Shown here in pieces: positions 1 through 8,409 of a DNA stretch of 64,000 nucleotides. A model generated the notes under the pieces. It was not told where the DNA came from. It saw nothing but the letters and a program-made list of their open reading frames with translations, and did not search any database. The stretch is from Micromonosporaceae bacterium KJ-029 (GTDB lineage: Bacteria; Actinomycetota; Actinomycetes; Mycobacteriales; Micromonosporaceae), in assembly GCA_005402585.1 (NCBI GenBank), contig BIFP01000048.1, forward strand, positions 62,001-126,000, in the 5' to 3' direction. Numbering within the stretch: position 1 is the first letter of the stretch; each line of letters begins with the position of its first letter. A program made the translations under genes and the position numbers.

Positions 1-1477
1 CGTTCAACACGTCCGGCGCGGTCAGCACCGGCGGCCCGCCCGCTGTCGCCTCGCCGCCCTCGGATGACCCGGCGCGGATCGGGCCGATCAGCTGCAGCGC
101 CCCCGCTCGGGCAAGCTCCCCCACCGACAGGAACTCCCCGTCCGGCCCCTCGGGCGCGGGCGTGACCTGCGGCATCAGCGCCGGCAGGTCGGCGACGATG
201 GCGGCCAGCCGCTCTCTGGTGCGTACCAGATGCTCTGCGGATGCCTCGCCCCCGACGGCGGGTTGGCGGCGCGCGGGGGTGAGGTCAACCTCCTCGTCGA
301 GCAGTTCGATCACCGGTACCGCCCGGGCGAAGCCGGCCTCCTCGAACTCGGCGTCGGGAGCGACGGTGAAGGCCCGCCACGCCGCAAGGATCCGCGGACC
401 GGTCTCGGTGAGGTCGCCGCCGGCGGCGTCGACCAGCAGCATCCGCGCTGGTGGTGGCGCGTCGGGCGTGGACCGCCGCAGCACCCACAGGTGCAGCGGT
501 ACGCCGTGCGGCGCGGCCGCACCGGGTGGAAGCGCGATGACTGCGCGGAGGGCGCCGCGGCGCAGCAGTTCGGCGCGGATCCGGCGGCCGGCACGCCGGC
601 TGGCCACGGTGGGCGGCATCAGCAGTACGGCGTGCCCACCGGTACGCAGGTGGGCCAGGGCGTGTTGTGTCCAGGCCAGCTCCGGTTCGGTACGCGGGGT
701 GGTGCCGACGATCCAGCGGGGATCGTGGCCGAGTTCCTCGTCGCCCCAGTTCGTGACGCCGAACGGCGGGTGACACACAACGGCGTCGAAGGCACGGCCG
801 GCGAAGGCGTCAGCACGCAGTGAGTCGCCGGTGCAGACTTCGGCCGGTACGTCGCGTAGCGCCAGCCACAGGTCGGCGAGCCGGGCGAGGTCCTCGTCGA
901 GTTCCTGCCCGTGGGCGGAGGTGCAGTCGGCACGGACGGCAGCGCGCAGGACGGCACCGGAGCCTGCGGCCGGGTCGAAGACGGAGCCACCGGCCACGTT
1001 GGCGAGCGCGACCATCAGGTCGGCGATGTCGTCGGACGTGGCGAAGGAGCGCCCGGGGCCGGGTGCGGAGAAACGCTGCCACAGCTCATCGAACGCGCCC
1101 TGCGGGTTCAGCTCGTCGGCGAGGGCGTCGATGTCGGGCAGCAGGGGTGTGAGCTGCGGGTCCGCTGGTCGGTGGGTGCGCTGGCCGCGTTGGCGGGCCA
1201 GCAGCAGGGCACCGACGGCGGCGAGGCCGGCGGCCGGGGATTCGCTGGCCGCGGCGAGGCGCCGCCAGAGCCGGTCTGCGGCGGCGAACTCGGGGAGCTT
1301 GCCCTGGGCGCGTAACCACTGCTCGATCTGGATGAGGTCGAACTCGGGGCTGGCCGCGGTGCCGCTGACCGGGGCGGGGAAGTCGACGTGCCGTTTGCGC
1401 CAGTTGCTGACTGCGGCGCGGCCGACCCCGGCGAGCCGGGCGATCTCCGCCGCCGTGATGGTCGGTGTCTCCTGCAC
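1..1477 (-). CDS. N-6 adenine DNA methylase-like protein with N-terminal HTH (partial)
   Basis: Leftward gene; 492 codons are visible and the C-terminus lies beyond base 1. An in-frame TGA five codons upstream of GTG 1477 leaves GTG as the start; no Shine-Dalgarno is seen. Residues about 7-30 form a helix-turn-helix (AAEIARLAGVGRAAVSNWRK). The methylase core follows: SAM motif I is DPAAGSG, and motif IV reads VVCHPPFG, with His where the family normally has Asn or Asp (NPPF/Y). Known members of this fold (type I HsdM-like) transfer a methyl group to adenine N6. The His substitution makes activity uncertain. No S or R subunit is visible in the window; one could lie to the left. Divergent from the DUF4352 gene at 1577. 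Confidence 0.85.
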   Translation of the reverse strand, partial: MQETPTITAAEIARLAGVGRAAVSNWRKRHVDFPAPVSGTAASPEFDLIQIEQWLRAQGKLPEFAAADRLWRRLAAASESPAAGLAAVGALLLARQRGQRTHRPADPQLTPLLPDIDALADELNPQGAFDELWQRFSAPGPGRSFATSDDIADLMVALANVAGGSVFDPAAGSGAVLRAAVRADCTSAHGQELDEDLARLADLWLALRDVPAEVCTGDSLRADAFAGRAFDAVVCHPPFGVTNWGDEELGHDPRWIVGTTPRTEPELAWTQHALAHLRTGGHAVLLMPPTVASRRAGRRIRAELLRRGALRAVIALPPGAAAPHGVPLHLWVLRRSTPDAPPPARMLLVDAAGGDLTETGPRILAAWRAFTVAPDAEFEEAGFARAVPVIELLDEEVDLTPARRQPAVGGEASAEHLVRTRERLAAIVADLPALMPQVTPAPEGPDGEFLSVGELARAGALQLIGPIRAGSSEGGEATAGGPPVLTAPDVLN

Positions 1478-1576
1478 GTCCGAAGTGTGTCACATCTGTC
1501 AAGCGTCATGTCCGTTGACAGGGTTCACAGATGGTGCTCTCATTGACGCCGCCACGTTCACAGCAGGAGGACAACA

Positions 1577-2107
1577 ATGCGCAAGACCACGACCATCGCC
1601 CTGTTCGCGACCGCGCTCATCGGGCTGGGCTGCGGTGCCGGAGCCACCGACGAGGCCGGCGGTGCGGGCGGCGACGCCGCCAAGGACGGGGAGAAGGCCG
1701 CGAAGACGGCGAAGATCGGCGACTCGGCCCGGGACGGGAAGTTCGAGTTCACCGTCAAGTCGAACAAGTGCGGGGTGAAGAAGGTCGGCAACGACCTGCT
1801 CGGCGCGAAGGCGCAGGGCCAGTTCTGCCTGGTCACCATCAACGTCAAGAACATCGGCAAGAAGGCGCAGATGTTCGACGGCAGCAGCCAGAAGGCCTAC
1901 GCGGCCGACGGCACCGAGTACTCGTCGGACAGCGCCGCCGCCCTCTATGCCAACAAGAACGCCGAGACCTTCCTCAACGACATCAACCCCGGCAACCAGG
2001 TCACCGGCGTGGTCGTCTTCGACATCCCCAAGGACGTCAAGCTCACCAAGCTCAAGCTGCACGACTCGCCCTTCTCCGGCGGCGTCACCGTCGCCCTGAC
2101 CAACTGA
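1577..2107 (+). CDS. DUF4352 lipoprotein
   Basis: 176 aa. The ATG is preceded by a strong ribosome site (AGGAGG about 8 nt upstream). The N-terminus is a lipoprotein signal, basic MRK, hydrophobic stretch, then lipobox LGLGC with the lipidated Cys near residue 19. A Gly/Ala/Lys-rich linker leads to a beta-sandwich of the DUF4352 type (residues about 50-175), with the typical core FCLVTINVKNIGKKAQMF and a C-terminal VVFDIPKDVKL strand. The family is extracellular with no fixed biochemical role; it is thought to bind or sense at the membrane surface. A strong hairpin follows the stop. Probably monocistronic. Confidence 0.85.
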   Translation: MRKTTTIALFATALIGLGCGAGATDEAGGAGGDAAKDGEKAAKTAKIGDSARDGKFEFTVKSNKCGVKKVGNDLLGAKAQGQFCLVTINVKNIGKKAQMFDGSSQKAYAADGTEYSSDSAAALYANKNAETFLNDINPGNQVTGVVVFDIPKDVKLTKLKLHDSPFSGGVTVALTN

Positions 2108-2120
2108 TCCCCATCCGCCT

Positions 2121-2147
2121 CAGGGCGGGCGGCACCCGCCCGCCCTG
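2121..2147. terminator. GC-rich hairpin after the DUF4352 gene
   Basis: Perfect 12-bp inverted repeat (CAGGGCGGGCGG and its complement) with a 3-nt loop, 14 bases after the stop at 2107. There is no T tract, as is usual for terminators in high-GC actinomycetes. Confidence 0.7.
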
Positions 2148-2230
2148 CTGGCTCGACCCGGCCATTAACAGCCCGAAACCTGCTCACCTTTGGGCCCAAG
2201 GTCCCGTGCATTCAGAAAGGCTTGTTCCTC

Positions 2231-2686
2231 ATGAGAAGGGCAATCTGGGTCACCCTATTCATCGCGGCCCTTGCATTGACCGCCTGCGGCGCAGCGACGA
2301 GCGGTAGTACGACTACTGCCGCATCGCCCACGGTTCCCGTCGGTGTGCCGAGTGCGACCGCTCCCCGGGCAGCCACCGTGAACGTCGATATCCACTGCAC
2401 CAACGGCTTGTACTGCGTCAACATCGACGGCTACAGCTGCATCTTCTCGGACAGCTTCACGCGCTACCCGAGCCAGAGCGTTACCGTCTCGGACCCGGCC
2501 GGCGAAATCCTGGCCGCCCTGTCGCTGCCCTTGGACGGAAAGGTCTCCGGCAGCGCGGACAGCGGAGACTACCGCTGCACGGCCGCTCTGAGGTTCGAGG
2601 TGCCCAACAGGGCCTTGTACCACGTCGACGCCTTCGGCTTGAACAACAAGACAGACAAGGCCCCCTTCGCCCTCTCCGTTCCCTGA
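2231..2686 (+). CDS. Small secreted lipoprotein of unknown function
   Basis: 151 aa from ATG 2231, chosen because AGAAAGG lies about 10 nt upstream; a TTG three codons earlier would place the start too close to that site. The signal peptide is MRRAIWVTLFIAALALTACG with lipobox LTAC. A Ser/Thr-rich linker leads to a small globular domain with three Cys (HCTNGLYCVNIDGYSC, residues about 58-73) that could form disulfides outside the cell. No family recognised. It ends 12 nt before the start of the RNase H-fold gene, so the two may be cotranscribed. Confidence 0.7.
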   Translation: MRRAIWVTLFIAALALTACGAATSGSTTTAASPTVPVGVPSATAPRAATVNVDIHCTNGLYCVNIDGYSCIFSDSFTRYPSQSVTVSDPAGEILAALSLPLDGKVSGSADSGDYRCTAALRFEVPNRALYHVDAFGLNNKTDKAPFALSVP

Positions 2687-2698
2687 TAGGAGGCGTCC

Positions 2699-3538
2699 GT
2701 GCGTCCCGACGAGTTCCTTCGCGCCCTGGATCTGCTTCCCGCCGCCCTGCGCGAGCGTGCGTTCGCGATGCGCGCCTACGTCCGGCCGACCGGGTGCGAG
2801 GAGTGCCAGCGAATCGGCGACGCACTGCGGCTCAGCCTCACCGCCGCGCGCTACGACGAGTACACCTCGGCCGGACAGTTGCTCGACACCGCCGAGCAGC
2901 AGGCCGTCGGCCACGGTTCGACCTGCCACGCCCAGCCCGACCAGCAACGGGGTCGCGGCCGGGTGAATCGCTGGGCGAAAGCCTCCGCACCCGTGGTCGC
3001 CGCGACCGACGCCAGCTGGAAGGGACGTGCCGGCGGCATCGGGTACGTCGTCAGCGACGGCCACTACGGCCTGCGCGGCCGGGGCACCGGCCCGATGGAC
3101 CCCACCGGGTTCTCCCGAGTCCTGATCAACGAGCTACGCGCGGTCGAGTTCCTGCTGTCCGCGTACGACGCGGCGCCAGCGGGGATGACCGTGTTGCTGG
3201 ACAGCCTTGCCGCCCTGCGGTACCTGCACTGCTGGCAGGCCGGCGAGACGGCGGCCATGCCGGCGGACTACAGCCTGCGTACCCGCAGGTGGTCCGACCA
3301 GCCGACCCTGGTGCGGCTCGCCGGGTTGGTGAGCCGCCGGCCGGATCTGTCCTTTACGCATGTCAAGGGGCACACCGGCCACCCGCTCAACGAGGCCGCC
3401 GACAGCCTGTCCCACATGGCACGGCGGCGGCTCGGCGAGCCCTTCGACGTTCGCCAGCGGGCGCACGCCCTGGTCGACGCCTTCCTGCACGACTGGCACG
3501 CGACGGTCGCACGGTTGACCCGCTCACGCCCGGTGTAG
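2699..3538 (+). CDS. RNase H-fold protein
   Basis: 279 aa from GTG 2699 with AGGAGG 5 nt upstream. An N-terminal region of about 100 residues contains CEEC and a later Cys/His pair (possible metal site). An RNase H-like domain follows. The four acidic positions of RNase HI can be traced: Asp in AATDASWKG, Glu in INELRAVEFLL, Asp in VLLDSLAAL, and the C-terminal part VKGHTGHPLNEAADSLS with its His and Asp. RNase HI cleaves the RNA strand of RNA-DNA hybrids in the cytoplasm. This is longer than stand-alone RNase HI (about 155 aa), so it may be an accessory paralogue rather than rnhA. Function in detail is inference. Confidence 0.75.
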   Translation: MRPDEFLRALDLLPAALRERAFAMRAYVRPTGCEECQRIGDALRLSLTAARYDEYTSAGQLLDTAEQQAVGHGSTCHAQPDQQRGRGRVNRWAKASAPVVAATDASWKGRAGGIGYVVSDGHYGLRGRGTGPMDPTGFSRVLINELRAVEFLLSAYDAAPAGMTVLLDSLAALRYLHCWQAGETAAMPADYSLRTRRWSDQPTLVRLAGLVSRRPDLSFTHVKGHTGHPLNEAADSLSHMARRRLGEPFDVRQRAHALVDAFLHDWHATVARLTRSRPV

Positions 3539-3729
3539 CCGTCGCTCGCCGGGTTCACCCGGTCGGCGTCCGGAGCTCTCGACCCGCCTGACGCAGACGG
3601 CCTGATCCGTTCACGCCATCAGCTCGACAGCGTCGCCGTACCCCTCCCACCTCTCCTCTGCCGCCAGTAGCACGTCACCCCGGACCCGCACACCCACGCC
3701 CATGGCGATTTCAGCGAAGGGAGCACCGG

Positions 3730-4008
3730 ATGGAGTCGCACCGGCGGAACCAGCAACCGCGCGACGAGGGCGAGGAAGCCCTCGGGGTCGACGCGTACCA
3801 GATCATGGCGCGCCGCGCCGTGCAGGCGCGGCTGGCCGCGCTGCCGAACCGGCCCGAGGACGCCGAGGTCCGGCTACGGGGCCTGCTGGAGATCTACGAG
3901 GAGCTGAACGCGCGCGGCCACCCGGAGCCGTTGACGCTGCTGGCCGGGGTACTGGGCATCCCGGTGGACGTCCTTGTCGTACACCTGCGGGCCGCGCAGC
4001 GGGGATGA
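3730..4008 (+). CDS. Small hypothetical protein
   Basis: 92 aa from ATG 3730, preceded by GAAGGGAG about 7 nt upstream. Acidic and Arg-rich, mostly helical by composition, with a C-terminal segment LTLLAGVLGIPVDVLVVHLR that resembles the end of a small helix-turn-helix or helical bundle. No signal peptide and no membrane segment. Family not recognised. It stands 90 nt upstream of the arylsulfotransferase-like gene and may share its transcript. Confidence 0.55.
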   Translation: MESHRRNQQPRDEGEEALGVDAYQIMARRAVQARLAALPNRPEDAEVRLRGLLEIYEELNARGHPEPLTLLAGVLGIPVDVLVVHLRAAQRG

Positions 4009-4098
4009 CCCGGAGAGCACCCGCCAGCATGCCCGGAAACTGATAGCTTGGCCTGGTAGGAGTCGAATTCGCATTTCCTCCGGAGTGCGGAGGTAGCG

Positions 4099-5961
4099 GT
4101 GTCGCATCCGATCGGATCCGCGCGGACGGGCCGTCCCGTGGGCAGGCACGGTCGGCGGCGCCTGCCGGCGACGCTCGCGCTGGCCGCCGTCGTACTGTCG
4201 GGTGCCGGCGGGGTGGCGTGCACCAGCGAGGCGCCACGCGCGGGCGGGGTTCCGGGTGCCGGTCCGGTGGCGGATTCCGGTCGGGTCGCGGATGCCGGCG
4301 GGCCCGCGCAGGCGGACGGCCCTACCCAGGCGGACGGTCCCACGCAGGCGGACGGCCCGGTGTGGGCCGGTGGCCCGCCGGATCCGGACCAGCCGGCGGA
4401 CGGTCCACGACCGACCCCGTGCGCGACCGAGCCCGCTGCGGCCGAGGGCGGCGACGCCGCCGAACAGGCGCCGACCACCTCCGGCAAGCAGGTGTGGAGC
4501 TTCGCGTCCGCGCCACAGTTGCACCCGATGCGGGTCACCGTCACCACTCAGCGCACGGGGACCGCGCCCGGGCAGGTCTTCGTCGCCCCGTACAGTCGTT
4601 CGACCATGGTCGGCCAGACCGGGTCGCTGATCCTGGGCGACGGCGGTGATCCGGTGTGGTTCCGGCCGCTGCCGTCGACGAGCCTGCAGGCCGCCGATTT
4701 CAAGGCCCAGACCTGGTACGACCCGGCGACCGGAATCTCGCAGCCGGTGCTGACCTGGTGGCAGGGCACGATCGCGGCCCCGTCTACGCACCCGGGCGGG
4801 GCGGGGACGCCGACGCGCTCGCCCCTGCCGGAGCCGGGCGGCTGCTACTACGTCTACGACTCGCAGTATCGGCTGCGGCAGACCGTCGCCGCGCGCGACG
4901 GCTTCCGTGCCGACCCGCACGAGTTCCTGCTCACCGGGCGGGGTACGGCGCTGTTCATCGCCTCCCGGCCCGAGCCGACGGACCTGCGGCCGTACGGGGG
5001 GCCGGCCGACGGCGCGATCCTGAACAGCGAGGTGCAGGAGGTCGACCTGTCCACCGGCGAGATGGTCTTCTCGTGGAACGTCCGCGAGCACGTCGACCCC
5101 GCCGAGTCTCAGGTACCGGCCGCCGACGCGGTGTCCTCCGGTGGGGTGTGGGACGCGTACCACCTGAACTCGGTCGACGAGGGCCCCGACGGGCAGCTGT
5201 TGATCTCGTCGGGGAACATGTGGGCGGTCTACGCCGTCGACCGCGGCAGCGGCGACGTCCGGTGGCAGCTCGGCGGACGCCGCAGCGACTTCACCTTCGG
5301 CCCGGACGCGAGCTTCCGGTGGCAGCAGGACGCCCGGTTCCGGCCGGACAACCGGATCAGCATGTTCGGCGACGGCTGCTGCGACCAGCCCGGCAACGCG
5401 CCCGCCCCACAGTCGCACGGGCTCATCCTCACCCTGGACGTCGACAACCGCACCGCGACGGTGGACCGGACTTACCACCACAAGCCCGCGCTGTTCTCGC
5501 AGTCGCAGGGCAACCTGCAGGCGTTGCCGAACGGCAACGAGTTCGTCGGGTGGGGGCCAAACCCGCACTACTCCGAGTACGCGGGCGGCGGCAACACCCG
5601 GGGCGACGGTCTGCGAAACCTGCTCTACGACGCGCGGATGCCCGGGGAGAACGTCTCGTACCGGGCCTACCGCAGCGAGTGGGTCGGCACACCGTACTAC
5701 CCGCCTAGCGTGGCGGCCAGCCGTGACAGCGGGCAGAGCGTCGTCTACGCCTCGTGGAACGGGTCGACGCAGACCCGGGCGTGGCAGGTGCTCGCCGGCC
5801 CCGAGCCCGAGTCGCTGACGGTGGTGGTGGAGCACGCCATGCGGACCGGGTTCGAGACGGCGGTCGGCACCGACAACCCGGGACCGTACTTCCAGGTGCG
5901 GGCGCTGGACCAGGATCGTACGGTCCTCTCGACCTCCCCCCTGGTGCGACTCGGCGGCTGA
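4099..5961 (+). CDS. Arylsulfotransferase (ASST)-family lipoprotein
   Basis: 620 aa from GTG 4099 with GGAGGT 6 nt upstream. The signal is basic then hydrophobic and ends in GGVAC, a likely lipobox. A low-complexity linker contains a sixfold-periodic Ala-Asp-Gly-Pro-Thr-Gln repeat (three copies, bases about 4312-4370). Residues about 130-610 are a beta-propeller of the bacterial arylsulfotransferase type: VWFRPLP, HEFLLTGRGTALF, YHLNSVDEGPDGQLLISSGNMWAVYAVDRGSGDV and RWQLGGRRSDF are typical blade motifs, including the conserved His of HEF. Proven ASSTs move sulfate between phenols. Many actinobacterial members are uncharacterised, so the activity is inferred from family only. The protein should be anchored outside the membrane. 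Confidence 0.8.
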   Translation: MSHPIGSARTGRPVGRHGRRRLPATLALAAVVLSGAGGVACTSEAPRAGGVPGAGPVADSGRVADAGGPAQADGPTQADGPTQADGPVWAGGPPDPDQPADGPRPTPCATEPAAAEGGDAAEQAPTTSGKQVWSFASAPQLHPMRVTVTTQRTGTAPGQVFVAPYSRSTMVGQTGSLILGDGGDPVWFRPLPSTSLQAADFKAQTWYDPATGISQPVLTWWQGTIAAPSTHPGGAGTPTRSPLPEPGGCYYVYDSQYRLRQTVAARDGFRADPHEFLLTGRGTALFIASRPEPTDLRPYGGPADGAILNSEVQEVDLSTGEMVFSWNVREHVDPAESQVPAADAVSSGGVWDAYHLNSVDEGPDGQLLISSGNMWAVYAVDRGSGDVRWQLGGRRSDFTFGPDASFRWQQDARFRPDNRISMFGDGCCDQPGNAPAPQSHGLILTLDVDNRTATVDRTYHHKPALFSQSQGNLQALPNGNEFVGWGPNPHYSEYAGGGNTRGDGLRNLLYDARMPGENVSYRAYRSEWVGTPYYPPSVAASRDSGQSVVYASWNGSTQTRAWQVLAGPEPESLTVVVEHAMRTGFETAVGTDNPGPYFQVRALDQDRTVLSTSPLVRLGG

Positions 5962-6264
5962 CGCCCGGCCGCGCGACGCCGGGGCAGTTTCACCATCACC
6001 ACCTCCGCTTTCGTCGTCTTAGCGAAAAGTTGTGCCGAAGTCTGGCGTAAGCCATGGACATGTCTACATTCCTTTTGTTAGCTTCGGCCCCACGACATCG
6101 ACCACCATTCACCCTTAACGTCCAGATCCTTCGCCCGCGTCGCTGGCCGCAGCCGCGACGGGCGACTCAGTGCTGCCCGGACACCCACCCTGACCCCTTC
6201 GAGGAGAGAACAAACCCGCACGTCCCGACCTGCCCCGATCAGTCCTCAGTGGAAGGAGAGGCAG
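5962..6264 (+). promoter_or_regulatory. Intergenic region with likely promoter of the sugar dehydrogenase gene
   Basis: 303 nt without a gene. From about 6030 to 6090 it is much richer in A+T than the surroundings. A candidate promoter is TGGACA (6055-6060), a 17-nt spacer, and TTAGCT (6078-6083). That would give a leader of roughly 180 nt before the TTG start at 6265. No clear riboswitch or operator was recognised. Confidence 0.4.
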
Positions 6265-8391
6265 TTGAAGAGACGACTCGCGCTCGCCGTGGCGGGCCTG
6301 ACCACCATCGCGCTCGTCGCCACGCCCACCACCTCCATGGCCGCTCCAGAGGCAGCCCCGCCAGGTGCGACAGCCGCTCCCCCGGAGTCGGCCTTCCAGA
6401 AGGTCACCCTCAACGACTCCCCCGGCGAACCGATGGACCTCGCCGTGCTACCCGACAACCGGGTGCTGCACGTGACCCGCAAGGGCGAGGTCTGGCTGCA
6501 CGACCCCACCACCGGCCGCAACACCATCGCCGCCACCCTGGACGTCTACCAGCACGACGAGGAGGGCCTGCAGAACGTCGCGATCGACCCGAACTTCGGC
6601 AAGGGCGGGAACAACTGGGTCTACCTGTACTACTCACCGCCGTTGGACACCCCGGTCGACGACCCGTCCACCCCGGACGTCAACGAGGGTGACGCGCCGG
6701 CCTGGGGCACCGAGGCGGACTTCGCGCCGTTCAAGGGCGTCATCCGGCTCTCCCGGTTCCGCCTCGTCAAGGACAAGCTGGTCCTCTCCACCGAGCAGCG
6801 GATCCTGGACGTGCCGGTCGACCGGGGCATCTGCTGTCACGTCGGCGGGGACATCGTCTTCGACGCCAAGGGCAACCTGTACCTGTCCACCGGCGACGAC
6901 ACCAACCCGTTCGAGTCCGGCGGCTACGCCCCCATCGACGAACGCCCCGACCGCAACCCGGCGTACGACGCGCAGCGCAGCTCGGCCAACACCAACGACC
7001 TGCGCGGCAAGATCCTCCGCATCAAGGTCAACGCCAACGGTTCGTACAGCATCCCGGCCGGCAACCTGTTCAAGAAGGGCACGACCGGCACCCGGCCGGA
7101 GATCTACCTGATGGGCCTGCGCAACCCGTTCCGGATCGAACTGAACCGCAAGACCGACGAGTTGTACGTCGCCGACTACTCGCCGGACGCGCGTCAGCCC
7201 GATCCGCTGCGCGGGCCGGCCGGGCAGGGCAAGTGGTTCGTCGCCCGCAAGGCCGGCAACCACGGCTGGCCCTACTGCGTCACCGCGCAGCTGCCGTACG
7301 TGGACTACGACTTCGCCACCGACCGGTCCGGGGCTACGTTCGACTGCGCCGCGCCGGTGAACGAGTCACCGCACAACACCGGGCTGCGGAAGCTGCCGCC
7401 GGTCGAGCAGCCGGACGTCTGGTACGGCTACGACCTCTCCGACCGGTTCCCCGAGCTGGGCACCGGCGGTATCGGACCGATGGCCGGGCCGGCGTACCAG
7501 TACTCCTTCCCGACCACCCGGGGTCGCGCCCCGGTGGCCTGGCCGGCTTACTACGACGGCAAGCCGCTGTTCTACGAGTGGACCCGGGACTACGTGAAGG
7601 CCTTCCAGCTGAACCGCGGCGGCAAGCTGAGCGGGATCGAGTCGGTGCTCCCCTCGATCGTCTTCGACAACCCGATGGACCTGGAGTTCGGCCCGAACGG
7701 CGCCCTCTACGTGCTCGAGTACGGCGACGGCTTCTTCAGCGAGAACCCGGAGGCGCAGCTGGCCCGGATCGACTACATCGGCTGGGACGGCAACCACAGC
7801 CCAGTGCCCCAGGTGTCGGCCTCACAGACCAACGGGCTCCCGCCGCTGACCGTCGAGTTCTCCAGCGAGGGCACCACGGACGCCGACGGCGACCGGCTGA
7901 CGTACGAGTGGTACCTGGACGACGACAACAAGGTCGACTCGCGCTCGGCCAACCCGACGTTCACGTACCGCAAGAACGGCATCTACCACGCGACGCTGAA
8001 GGTGACCGACCCGAAGGGACGGTCGGCCGCCGCGTCGGTCCGGGTGGTGGTCGGCAACGCCGAACCGGTGGTGGAGCTGGTCGCGCCCGTCGCCGGCCAG
8101 CCCTTCACCTTCGGCGACACCGTGCGGTTCGAGGTACGGGTCACCGACGACCAGCCGGTGGACTGCGCCCGGGTCAGCGTCACCTACGTCCTGGGCCACG
8201 ACGACCACGGACACCCGCAGACCACCGCCAACGGCTGCACCGGCTCGATCACCACCACGGTGCCCTCCGGGCACGACCCGGAGACCGACAACCTGTTCGC
8301 CGTGTTCGCCGCCTCCTACACCGACGCCGGTGACGACGGACTGCCGGCCCTGACCGGAACCGACGAGGTCGTCCTGGTTCCGACCCGTTAG
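6265..8391 (+). CDS. Secreted PQQ-type glucose/sorbosone dehydrogenase with PKD domain
   Basis: 708 aa from TTG 6265; GGAAGGAGAGG just upstream decides the start. A Sec signal peptide of about 27 residues ends in SMA-A. A six-bladed propeller of the glucose/sorbosone dehydrogenase family (residues about 45-505) follows, with EGLQNVAIDPNF, CCHVGGDIVFDAKGNLYLSTGDD, NDLRGKILRI and EIYLMGLRNPFRIEL. Then a PKD Ig-like domain (about 512-595, ending YHATLKVTDPKGRSA) and a C-terminal Ig-like domain. Family members oxidise sugars outside the cell with PQQ, though many actinobacterial homologues are unproven and may use other cofactors. It ends 18 nt before the Tat-exported isomerase-like gene, so the pair is probably one operon acting on an extracellular carbohydrate. 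Confidence 0.85.
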   Translation: MKRRLALAVAGLTTIALVATPTTSMAAPEAAPPGATAAPPESAFQKVTLNDSPGEPMDLAVLPDNRVLHVTRKGEVWLHDPTTGRNTIAATLDVYQHDEEGLQNVAIDPNFGKGGNNWVYLYYSPPLDTPVDDPSTPDVNEGDAPAWGTEADFAPFKGVIRLSRFRLVKDKLVLSTEQRILDVPVDRGICCHVGGDIVFDAKGNLYLSTGDDTNPFESGGYAPIDERPDRNPAYDAQRSSANTNDLRGKILRIKVNANGSYSIPAGNLFKKGTTGTRPEIYLMGLRNPFRIELNRKTDELYVADYSPDARQPDPLRGPAGQGKWFVARKAGNHGWPYCVTAQLPYVDYDFATDRSGATFDCAAPVNESPHNTGLRKLPPVEQPDVWYGYDLSDRFPELGTGGIGPMAGPAYQYSFPTTRGRAPVAWPAYYDGKPLFYEWTRDYVKAFQLNRGGKLSGIESVLPSIVFDNPMDLEFGPNGALYVLEYGDGFFSENPEAQLARIDYIGWDGNHSPVPQVSASQTNGLPPLTVEFSSEGTTDADGDRLTYEWYLDDDNKVDSRSANPTFTYRKNGIYHATLKVTDPKGRSAAASVRVVVGNAEPVVELVAPVAGQPFTFGDTVRFEVRVTDDQPVDCARVSVTYVLGHDDHGHPQTTANGCTGSITTTVPSGHDPETDNLFAVFAASYTDAGDDGLPALTGTDEVVLVPTR

Positions 8392-8409
8392 ACCACGACA
8401 GGAGTGAAC

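Noticed and set aside
4312..4370. Short tandem repeat as a CRISPR-like array
   Set aside because: The repeat is in frame, codes for an Ala-Asp-Gly-Pro-Thr-Gln linker and has no spacers.
3874..5835. 653-codon minus-strand open frame
   Set aside because: Antisense shadow of the arylsulfotransferase-like gene.
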